Assembly (NCBI GenBank): GCA_028714595.1
Contig: JAQTMD010000042.1
Location: forward strand, 1-10,528
Direction of reading: 5' to 3'
Source: Candidatus Omnitrophota bacterium
GTDB lineage: Bacteria > Omnitrophota > Gorgyraeia > Gygaellales > Profunditerraquicolaceae
DNA length: 10,528 bases
Notes under the pieces: generated by a model
Databases searched by the model: none
Seen by the model: the letters and a program-made list of their open reading frames with translations, nothing else
Told to the model about the DNA's origin: nothing
Made by a program: the position numbers and the translations under genes
Shown here: positions 4,971 through 10,528 of the stretch, one piece after another
Layout of the letters: the number at the start of each line of letters is the position of its first letter
Numbering within the stretch: position 1 is the stretch's first letter

Positions 4971-6602
4971 ATGAAGAGTCACAAGGCCGCACGGGTCGCG
5001 ATCGTTGTGGTTTTCTTTATCGCCATGATTTTACCAACCTGCACATTTGCTTACGGGCCCAGCGGCGCCAGCGGATTAAGTTCCTCAAGTGCGATGCGCG
5101 CTGCCTCGCGCGCGGGCAAGACGCAATCCTCTTCCAGCAACAGGAACGGCGGGGCGCCGTCATGGTCTGGCGGCAGTAGTAGCAGCAGGAGCAGCAGCGG
5201 CAGCAGGAGCAGTTCAAGCGGCGGTTCCGGCAGTCTTGCAGCCGACATAGGCAGCTTCGTCAGGGCTATGAACAGCGGCAATCTCTCCGCCATATTTTCC
5301 AGTTCGATACGCATGGCGAACAGTTTTTCGAGCTTTGCGTCGTCCGTCAGCCGGAGTTCTCCCGCATACGCTAATTATTCTACTGAACTGTCTTGGTATC
5401 AGGCAGGGAATTACGATTATCAGGGAGCGAATCCTGCCAGTTTTACGAATTTCGCGTCAGGCAACCGGGATTTTTCAGGGGTGACGCGCTATGGTGAACA
5501 GGGCGCAGTGATAACCCCCACCGGAATCAACGCTGTCACGGCAAAAGAGGGAGAGCTCTTAGCCACCCAGGTCAAGTACGTGGACGGCACGCAGATATCT
5601 GAAACGCGCAATTTCTACAGCGACGGCCAAGGCGGTTTTATCGAGACCGATCCCGGCCACAACAACATGGTAGTGGGTTCCGGCCATGGCTGGAACACGG
5701 ACGTCATGCAGAACACGGTCAACGGCCAGTATGACCCCGGTCACATGGTCATCAACTCGCCGAACGGAGATGCACGGGATATCGACCTCTCAGACGGTTC
5801 CTATACTATCAGGAACGGCAACCAGCAGGTCGGTTCCGGCTCCGTGGGCGCCCTGGACGTGGGGTATGACCAGGCGACTCAATCTTTTGATGTGACCAGC
5901 AGGAACCTGCAGGTGTATGCCGCGGACCTTGAGGCCGGCCGCGGCGCCCTGACGCAGGAGGCGGCCGCGCTGCTATCGATGATTCCCGGAGATCCCAGCG
6001 AGTGGACCTACACCGGCTCTGAAGGTAACACTGATCTCTATCAGAACGTCTATACCGGCGAGACCATCCAGCTCGTCAATAAGGGAGAAGTCAAGGCAGG
6101 CCAGTACCAATGGGTGGATTCCCAGGGTAACATTTTCGGCCAGAGTAATACCGCCGTGCCGGCTACCGCCGAACAATTGCAGGCGCTCAATGATAAATTA
6201 GACCCCGCGTACGGCAAGTATGAGACCATAGGCGATCCGTATAAAGACATCCTTGGCATCGCCAATCCCAAGGAGTTCGAAACGCTTGACCTTGCCTCTC
6301 TGGAAGGTTGGCTCAAGACCATGGCCAGCGTGAGCGGTTCGGGGGTCACCGCAACGGTGAGCTCCAGCGGCTCGACCTTCACGCTCTGGAAGGAAGGCAC
6401 GGATGAAGCGGGTAACAAGGATCTGACCGGCAAGTTCGTTTACTCATTCCAGTATGACAACGAGGAGCGGCCTGAGGCGGGCAAGATGACGTTCTCGGAC
6501 TTCGCCGCGGGCCAAACAGCCGAGGCCGCCATAGATCTCGCAGGCAAATACAAGGAAATCGTGCAAGGTTGGGGTGCGACCTCGACAGGGATCAATCCGT
6601 AA
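4971..6602 (+). CDS. Secreted Ser/Gly-rich protein of unknown function
   Basis: A 543-residue protein not recognised as any family. The N-terminus is a signal peptide: basic MKSHKAAR, a hydrophobic core (9-22) and a probable signal peptidase I site after TFA (27). Residues about 29-90 are low-complexity Ser/Gly/Arg, a likely flexible linker. The rest, up to GINP at the C-terminus, is rich in Gly, Asn, Asp, Ser, Thr and Tyr with very few cysteines, typical of extracellular or surface beta-rich proteins. A central stretch (about 220-275) has SDGQGGFIETDPGHNN, VVGSGHGWNTD and YDPGHMVINSPNGDARDIDL, with repeated Gly-His pairs. No sorting signal, C-terminal membrane anchor or catalytic motif was recognised. 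GGGGG 5-10 nt upstream supports ATG 4971. The leader holds a riboswitch-like element, suggesting control by a second messenger; terminator 6665-6701 follows. Confidence 0.85.
   Translation: MKSHKAARVAIVVVFFIAMILPTCTFAYGPSGASGLSSSSAMRAASRAGKTQSSSSNRNGGAPSWSGGSSSSRSSSGSRSSSSGGSGSLAADIGSFVRAMNSGNLSAIFSSSIRMANSFSSFASSVSRSSPAYANYSTELSWYQAGNYDYQGANPASFTNFASGNRDFSGVTRYGEQGAVITPTGINAVTAKEGELLATQVKYVDGTQISETRNFYSDGQGGFIETDPGHNNMVVGSGHGWNTDVMQNTVNGQYDPGHMVINSPNGDARDIDLSDGSYTIRNGNQQVGSGSVGALDVGYDQATQSFDVTSRNLQVYAADLEAGRGALTQEAAALLSMIPGDPSEWTYTGSEGNTDLYQNVYTGETIQLVNKGEVKAGQYQWVDSQGNIFGQSNTAVPATAEQLQALNDKLDPAYGKYETIGDPYKDILGIANPKEFETLDLASLEGWLKTMASVSGSGVTATVSSSGSTFTLWKEGTDEAGNKDLTGKFVYSFQYDNEERPEAGKMTFSDFAAGQTAEAAIDLAGKYKEIVQGWGATSTGINP
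5166..5222 (+). repeat. AGC/AGG trinucleotide low-complexity tract
   Basis: A run of AGC, AGT, AGG and GGC triplets encodes the poly-Ser/Arg/Gly linker of the secreted protein (about residues 66-84). The triplets are imperfect, so it is a degenerate microsatellite within coding sequence rather than a phase-variable homopolymer; length changes in threes would keep the frame. Confidence 0.6.
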
Positions 6603-6608
6603 TCCCGG

Positions 6609-6639
6609 GCGGACCGGATAGTTTAAGCGGCGGGTCCGC
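6609..6639 (+). other. Inverted repeat downstream of the secreted-protein gene
   Basis: GCGGACC (6609-6615) and GGTCCGC (6633-6639) are exact reverse complements with a 17-nt loop, just after the 4971 gene's stop codon. No T-tract follows, so it is not itself a terminator; it could protect the 3' end of the mRNA. Confidence 0.4.
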
Positions 6640-6664
6640 GGAGTATAAAAGCAGGATTTTCAGT

Positions 6665-6701
6665 GGACGGTTCCGGCCACAACCGGGACCGTCCCTTTTT
6701 T
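6665..6701 (+). terminator. Strong rho-independent terminator
   Basis: GGACGGTTCCGG (6665-6676) pairs with CCGGGACCGTCC (6683-6694) over 12 bp with one G-U pair and a 6-nt loop, followed by a run of six T (6696-6701). It ends the transcript of the secreted protein. The T-tract overlaps the stop codon of the convergent helicase gene. Read on the other strand the hairpin lacks a T-tract, so it acts mainly on plus-strand transcription. Confidence 0.88.
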
Positions 6702-8577
6702 ATCCTTCACGCAGCTGCTTTTCGGCGTCGACCACGTCGCGGTTGATCATGCGGATGGCTTCTTTGATGCGGTCTTTGAGGAGCGAGGACGACACGGGGT
6801 TTGCCCAGATCTCTCTGAGGATCTGGATGGACATGCGGAAATACCTGACTACTTCGCCCTCGTCGGTATCGGTGTGCACCAGGATCTTGGAGAACTCGGT
6901 GCCGCGCAGCCAGTATTCCATGGCCAGGGACAGGTGGAAGTACGGCGCCTTGCTGAAGGGATAGATGTGTACCTTGGCCTCTTTTTGTTTTATCCCTTCG
7001 AATATCTCTTCGCAGAGCATCTTTATCCTGCGCGTGTTCTTGGAGACGTGTAAGAGCGTCTGGTTTTTGCGGGGCTCGAACACGCACGCCGCAGCCACCA
7101 CTGCCAGCCCGAATTCGTCAAGCTGTTCAAAAATATTCCGGGCGTAGAGTTCCGAGAGCACCAGCTCATAGCCGTGGATGGCCTTGGCGAACTGGCCCTT
7201 GGGCGTGAGCGCGCCTTTTTCGATGAAGTCGTTCTCTTTCAGCAGCTTTAATTTCATGTTCAAAAGCCGCAGCGCCTCTTCCTGTTCCTTTTTCTTGGTC
7301 TGGTAGTAGTGGAAGGTGAGCGGATAGACCCGGGTGACGTCTTCCTTGTATTTCTCGTAAAGGTTCAGGACCGTCGCATACGAGGTGTTGAACTGGCTGT
7401 TCACCCGCTCCGGAAGGTTGTAGATGACCTCTTTGACCTCGTCAGAACGGATTTTCATGAGATTCACCCGGCAATAGACAAAACCCTCGTCGTCAATACC
7501 GCGCCTGCCTGCGCGTCCCGCCATCTGGTAAAAATCCCGCGTCTTCAGTTTCCGGATGTATCTGCCGTAATATTTGCGCAGGTCGTCGAAGATGACCGAA
7601 CGGCTGGGCATGTTGATCCCCAAGGCAAAGGTCTCGGTGGTAAAGATGACCTTGATCAGCCGGCTGGTAAAGAGCTGCTCAATGACTTCCTTTAAGGTGG
7701 GCAGCATTCCGGCGTGATGATAGGCAATGCCGCGTTGGACCAGAGGATAGAGCAGGCTTGCGCTTTTTTCATGGGTCAGCTCATATTTACGGCACAGTTC
7801 GTTGAATTTGTCCACGATGGTCTTCTGTTCCTCTTTATTCAGGAAATTGTAGCTGGAAAGCTCGCAGGCCAGGTCTTCCGCGCGCTTGCGGCCGAAGACA
7901 AAGTAAATACAGGGCAGGCCTTCATGCTGGCGGATATAGTCGACGAGCGTGTGCAGGCGGTTTGGTTTTGAAGCGGCGCTGCGGCGCAAATGCTGGATCT
8001 TGTCCACGACCTGGTTGCCGCACTGGAAGAAAAAGTGCAGGGGGACGGGCCGTTTGTCTTCGATGACCACTTTCACCGGCTTGGCGGGGATGGTCTCGAT
8101 CCAGTCGGCAAGCTGTTTGATGTTGGGGATGGACGCGGATAAGCCGACGTGGGTCATGTGCCTGGGCAGATAGATCAGCGATTCCTCCCAGACCGTGCCG
8201 CGTTCATAGTTGTCGATGTAGTGGATCTCGTCGTAAATGATCCAGGAGTATTTCTTAAGGCTGTCGGGCTCGTCCAGGACCTTGTTGCGGAATATCTCGG
8301 TGGTCATGATCAGGACCGGTGCGGAAGCATTCAGCGATACGTCGCCGGTGAGGATGCCGATGTTCTCCTTGAACTGGTGCTGGAAATCGCGGAATTTCTG
8401 GTTGGAGAGGGCCTTGATCGGAGCGGTGTAGATCACGCCGCGGTTCATTTCGAGGGAAGTGGCGATGACGTGTTCGGCAATGGCGGTCTTGCCTGCGCCG
8501 GTCGGCGCCGAGACGATCACCGAGAGGCCCTGATTGATGCAGTCGATTGCTTCCTGCTGAAAGCGGTCGTAAATCAT
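6700..8577 (-). CDS. Ski2/Mtr4-like DExH-box RNA helicase
   Basis: A 625-residue superfamily 2 helicase that should use ATP to unwind RNA (or nucleic acid duplexes). Motifs in order: motif I APTGAGKT (24-31), Ia TAPIKALSNQK (51-61), II DEIH (116-119), III SAS (147-149), IV-region GIAYHHAGMLP (283-293), V TETFALGINMPSR (314-326) and VI QMAGRAGRRG (351-360). These are Ski2-family hallmarks. The C-terminal 150 residues resemble the DSHCT domain of Ski2/Mtr4/HelY, including DEGEVVRYFRMSIQILREI near the end. It is shorter than eukaryotic Ski2 (over 1200) and lacks visible arch or accessory insertions. The 8577 start places FQQEAI correctly near the N-terminus. It converges on the secreted-protein gene and diverges from the DUF3786 gene. 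A role in RNA processing or repair is inferred from family. Confidence 0.92.
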   Translation of the reverse strand: MIYDRFQQEAIDCINQGLSVIVSAPTGAGKTAIAEHVIATSLEMNRGVIYTAPIKALSNQKFRDFQHQFKENIGILTGDVSLNASAPVLIMTTEIFRNKVLDEPDSLKKYSWIIYDEIHYIDNYERGTVWEESLIYLPRHMTHVGLSASIPNIKQLADWIETIPAKPVKVVIEDKRPVPLHFFFQCGNQVVDKIQHLRRSAASKPNRLHTLVDYIRQHEGLPCIYFVFGRKRAEDLACELSSYNFLNKEEQKTIVDKFNELCRKYELTHEKSASLLYPLVQRGIAYHHAGMLPTLKEVIEQLFTSRLIKVIFTTETFALGINMPSRSVIFDDLRKYYGRYIRKLKTRDFYQMAGRAGRRGIDDEGFVYCRVNLMKIRSDEVKEVIYNLPERVNSQFNTSYATVLNLYEKYKEDVTRVYPLTFHYYQTKKKEQEEALRLLNMKLKLLKENDFIEKGALTPKGQFAKAIHGYELVLSELYARNIFEQLDEFGLAVVAAACVFEPRKNQTLLHVSKNTRRIKMLCEEIFEGIKQKEAKVHIYPFSKAPYFHLSLAMEYWLRGTEFSKILVHTDTDEGEVVRYFRMSIQILREIWANPVSSSLLKDRIKEAIRMINRDVVDAEKQLREG

Positions 8578-8584
8578 CCACTCT

Positions 8585-8590
8585 ATTATA
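8585..8590 (-). promoter_or_regulatory. Perfect -10 hexamer upstream of the helicase
   Basis: On the minus strand the sequence reads TATAAT followed by 7 nt and then the helicase ATG (8577). No good -35 is seen at 16-18 nt. The spacing suggests transcription starting at or next to the start codon; GAGTGG before the ATG is the only possible, weak Shine-Dalgarno sequence. Confidence 0.4.
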
Positions 8591-8601
8591 GTGTAAAACC
8601 G

Positions 8602-8629
8602 TTGATTTATCTAATAAAAAGAGTAGAAT
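8602..8629 (+). promoter_or_regulatory. Candidate promoter for the DUF3786 gene
   Basis: TTGATT (8602-8607) and TAGAAT (8624-8629) with a 16-nt spacer resemble a housekeeping promoter. The -10 ends 7 nt before ATG 8637 and no Shine-Dalgarno sequence is present, so the transcript may be leaderless. It lies back to back with the helicase -10 in the same AT-rich gap. Confidence 0.45.
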
Positions 8630-8636
8630 AAATTCT

Positions 8637-9188
8637 ATGAGTTACGACGCTGCAATCGCAAAAGCATGGGAACAACTGAGCAGCTCGGCGCAGGCAAAGA
8701 TATTGTCGGTCAGGTTCTTTGACGACGAGTACGCCGTGGACGTGGAAAAGGGCAGGGTGATTTCCTTGTCCTGCAATGCCCCGGCAAAGGACTGGACCGC
8801 GATCCTGGTTCTGCATTACCTTATCCAGAAACTAAAATTCCTGCCCGAGGTTACCGGAGAGTGGATCTCGTTCAAGGAAGTTGCCGGCGGAGAAAGTTAT
8901 TATCCGGCGTTCAGAAAGCGCGCGATCGATCCGGTCATCCGCAAATACGGGAAAAACCCGCAGGGGCTGTATGCATGCCTGGAGCGGCTGCCCGGCAGAA
9001 AGCTGGAGCAGGCAGATGCTGCAGTGCGGCTGGAGGTATTTGAGAACGTGCCGGCGATCGTGGAGCTCTGGAAAGGCGACGAAGAGTTCGGGCCTGATGC
9101 GAATATCCTGTTTGACCGCAGTATCGGCATGATCTTCTGTACCGAAGATGTGGCTGTGCTGGGCGGTTACATCGCCAAACAGCCCTAG
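8637..9188 (+). CDS. DUF3786 domain protein
   Basis: A 183-residue cytoplasmic protein matching DUF3786 over its whole length; no function is established that I know of. Recognisable blocks: an N-terminal MSYDAAIAKAWEQL, LVLHYLIQKL (57-66), GEWISFKEVAGGESYYPAF (74-92) with the following KR, and WKGDEEFGPDANILFDRS (145-162) leading to TEDVAVLGGYI (169-179). The family is found in anaerobes and often lies near corrinoid or metal-related genes, but here the neighbours (helicase, thermonuclease) give no such hint. It has its own putative promoter and is followed by a GC-rich hairpin before the next gene. The start agrees with the family N-terminus. Confidence 0.85.
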   Translation: MSYDAAIAKAWEQLSSSAQAKILSVRFFDDEYAVDVEKGRVISLSCNAPAKDWTAILVLHYLIQKLKFLPEVTGEWISFKEVAGGESYYPAFRKRAIDPVIRKYGKNPQGLYACLERLPGRKLEQADAAVRLEVFENVPAIVELWKGDEEFGPDANILFDRSIGMIFCTEDVAVLGGYIAKQP

Positions 9189-9191
9189 ATC

Positions 9192-9213
9192 AACCCCGCA
9201 CCCGGTGCGGGTT
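9192..9213 (+). other. GC-rich hairpin between DUF3786 and thermonuclease genes
   Basis: AACCCCGCAC (9192-9201) and GTGCGGGTT (9205-9213) pair with one bulged C and a 3-nt loop. No T-tract follows; the sequence runs straight into the AAAGGAG ribosome binding site (9214-9220) of the next gene. It may act as an mRNA processing or partial attenuation element. Confidence 0.45.
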
Positions 9214-9229
9214 AAAGGAGATACGAGGC

Positions 9230-9772
9230 ATGAAAATGAAATTCTTGCTTGTGGCAACGGCGCTGGTCCTGGCAGGCTGTTCGGGTAATGTCGGCTATGA
9301 GGGCAAGGGGAAAGTCAGCGTGCCTTTCGGCAAGACCTTCAGCTATGACGATATCCTGGTGACGCGAGCAGTGGACGGCGATACGCTGGTGCTGGAAAAC
9401 GGCGAGCGCGTGCGTTTGATCGGCATCGATACGCCGGAGATACACGAATCCCGGAAATTGCACCGGGACAGCGAACGTTCGGGCCGGGACATCCGCACTA
9501 TCAAGGCCATGGGAGAGAAATCGTTTGCCTTTACCAGGAACCTCGTCGAGGGAAAGCGGGTGCGGCTGGAATTCGACGTGGAGAAGAATGACCGGTATGA
9601 CCGTTTACTTGCCTATGTGTATTTGCCCGATGGAACCTTTGTCAACGCCGAAATCATCAAACAGGGGTATGCAAGTCTTATGACCTATCCGCCGAACGTC
9701 AAGTACGTGGATTTATTCAAACAGTTATATGCCGAGGCGCGCGAGGACAACCGCGGCCTGTGGAAAGAGTAG
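9230..9772 (+). CDS. Thermonuclease (SNase-family) lipoprotein
   Basis: A 180-residue exported nuclease of the staphylococcal nuclease family, which hydrolyses DNA and RNA with calcium. A lipoprotein signal peptide ends in LAGC (C17), so the mature protein is probably membrane-anchored outside the cytoplasm. Catalytic residues of S. aureus nuclease can be placed by eye: D49 and D51 in VDGDT for calcium, R62 and E70 in RVRLIGIDTPE, and R125 in DRYDRLLAYVY. The C-terminal half ends with NAEIIKQGYAS and EDNRGLWKE, as is usual. The segment 71-95 (HESRKLHRDSERSG and on) is longer and more polar than in the S. aureus enzyme. AAAGGAG 9 nt upstream supports ATG 9230. Probable use is degradation of external nucleic acid for nutrients; this is inference. 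Confidence 0.93.
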   Translation: MKMKFLLVATALVLAGCSGNVGYEGKGKVSVPFGKTFSYDDILVTRAVDGDTLVLENGERVRLIGIDTPEIHESRKLHRDSERSGRDIRTIKAMGEKSFAFTRNLVEGKRVRLEFDVEKNDRYDRLLAYVYLPDGTFVNAEIIKQGYASLMTYPPNVKYVDLFKQLYAEAREDNRGLWKE

Positions 9773-9804
9773 GGACAGTTCTTGATCTAAATGAGAACCG
9801 TCCC
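9772..9804 (+). repeat. Imperfect palindrome with GGGAC-GTTCT arms
   Basis: GGGACAGTTCT (9772-9782) and AGAACCGTCCC (9794-9804) are reverse complements except for one A-C mismatch, with an 11-nt loop. It starts on the last base of the thermonuclease stop codon and ends 15 nt before aroC. No T-tract follows. Arms resemble those of the terminator at 6665-6694, suggesting a dispersed palindromic repeat, though two copies in one window are not proof. Confidence 0.55.
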
Positions 9805-9819
9805 TGAACGGAGGTGAGC

Positions 9820-10528
9820 ATGTTGCGTTTTCTTACTGCTGGTGAGTCGCACGGGAAAGGCTTGATAGCTATCTTAGAAGGCATGCCTGCGGGTTTAAAA
9901 ATCGATGCCGCGTTCATCAATGCGGAGTTGCAACGCCGGCAGATGGGATTCGGTCGGGGCAAGCGCATGAAGATAGAAAACGATAAGGCGCAGATCCTTT
10001 CCGGCTTGAAAAACGGCAAGACCATTGCCAGCCCCATTGCCGTGCTGATCGAAAACAGGGATTTCAGCATCGAGCGGCTGCACAAGGTCTCTTGTCCCAG
10101 GCCAGGCCATGCCGACCTTGCCGGTTACCTTAAATACGGTTTTTCCGACATCCGCGACTGCCTTGAGCGGGCGTCTGCGCGCAGCACTGCCGCCACCGTC
10201 GGGGTTGGCGCGGTATGCAAACAGTTTTTAAAGGAGTTCGGGATATCCATTGTCAGCACCGTGACCTCCATCGCAGGCGCAGCCTCGCACGAGGCGCGTA
10301 TGGAAAGGATCAGGCGTGCAATGGAAGCAAAGGATACGGTCGGCGGCATATTTCAGGTTTGTGCGCGAGGCGTGCCTGCGGGTCTGGGCAGCTATGTCCA
10401 GCCCGACCGCAGGCTGGATGCGCGGCTGGCAGGCGCAGTGATGTCCATTCCCGGCATCAAAGGCGTGGAGATCGGCCTGGGTTTCGGCTATGCAGACCGG
10501 TTCGGTTCGGAAGTCCACGACGCCATCT
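9820..10528 (+). CDS. aroC: Chorismate synthase (5' portion, cut by window edge)
   Basis: Last enzyme of the shikimate pathway: it turns 5-enolpyruvylshikimate-3-phosphate into chorismate using reduced FMN. I translated the open frame from ATG 9820 to the window end, about 236 residues of an expected 350-400. Signatures are clear: AGESHGKGL near the start, RRQMGFGRGKRMKIENDKA (about 39-57) with SGL following, and the classic RPGHADLAGYLKYG, then DIRDCLERASARSTAATVG at about residues 93-126. The last visible residues (FGSEVHDAI) match the usual GSEVHD motif. GGAGG (9810-9814) is an excellent ribosome binding site. It is probably co-transcribed with or just behind the thermonuclease gene, across the palindrome. 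The residue usually E in SARETA is S here (SARSTA), a small variation. Confidence 0.96.
   Translation, partial: MLRFLTAGESHGKGLIAILEGMPAGLKIDAAFINAELQRRQMGFGRGKRMKIENDKAQILSGLKNGKTIASPIAVLIENRDFSIERLHKVSCPRPGHADLAGYLKYGFSDIRDCLERASARSTAATVGVGAVCKQFLKEFGISIVSTVTSIAGAASHEARMERIRRAMEAKDTVGGIFQVCARGVPAGLGSYVQPDRRLDARLAGAVMSIPGIKGVEIGLGFGYADRFGSEVHDAI

Noticed and set aside
4901..5179. Plus-strand open frame starting inside the leader terminator
   Set aside because: It begins within the terminator hairpin and runs out of frame through the signal peptide and linker of the secreted protein.
5166..5222. Triplet tract considered as a CRISPR-like or phase-variation repeat
   Set aside because: Units are 3 nt, imperfect and in frame within a Ser/Gly linker; there are no spacers and no homopolymer.
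8149..8631. Plus-strand open frame (160 codons) opposite the helicase N-terminus
   Set aside because: It is antisense to the helicase motifs I to III and extends across the promoter gap; no family resemblance.
1..10528. Search for tRNA, rRNA, insertion sequences, toxin-antitoxin or defence systems
   Set aside because: No tRNA cloverleaf, rRNA stretch, transposase motif, paired small toxin/antitoxin genes or defence gene cluster was seen; the helicase and thermonuclease are separately oriented or exported and do not form a defence operon.

Overview
The window is moderately GC-rich bacterial chromosome, coding-dense, with ATGA start/stop overlaps and few gaps. It carries no rRNA, tRNA, CRISPR array, transposase or phage gene. 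The mix of families (DUF763, a dCTP-deaminase-like dUTPase of a type common in archaea, a Ski2-like helicase, DUF3786, a lipoprotein nuclease) suggests an uncultured lineage such as Omnitrophota or another deep-branching phylum. That placement is an impression from gene content, not a demonstrated assignment.

Layout. 25-672: endonuclease III (nth). 712-4704: a tight co-directional run that looks like one operon. It holds a DUF763 protein with a helix-hairpin-helix-like segment, a YbgC-like hotdog thioesterase, a dUTPase/dCTP-deaminase-family protein, a lipoprotein with a single-domain retropepsin fold, a YjbQ/UPF0047 protein and a Nudix hydrolase with a macro-like N-terminal domain. Several members (Nth, dUTPase, Nudix, perhaps DUF763) fit DNA repair or nucleotide-pool cleaning.

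4705-4970 is a regulatory leader. It has a sigma70-like promoter, an RNA element whose 3' half closely resembles the GEMM-I (cyclic di-GMP) riboswitch, and an intrinsic terminator that reuses the 3' arm of that element. It precedes a 543-residue secreted, Ser/Gly-rich protein of unknown function (4971-6602), followed by a strong terminator (6665-6701). This leader and its orphan target are the most interesting part of the window.

6700-8577 (minus strand) encodes a Ski2/Mtr4-like RNA helicase, convergent with the secreted protein and divergent from a DUF3786 gene (8637-9188). A thermonuclease-family lipoprotein follows (9230-9772), then an imperfect palindrome, then chorismate synthase (aroC, 9820 to the window edge, incomplete). 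Three genes (712, 8577 on the minus strand, 8637) have -10-like hexamers only 6-7 nt before the start codon, suggesting leaderless transcripts.
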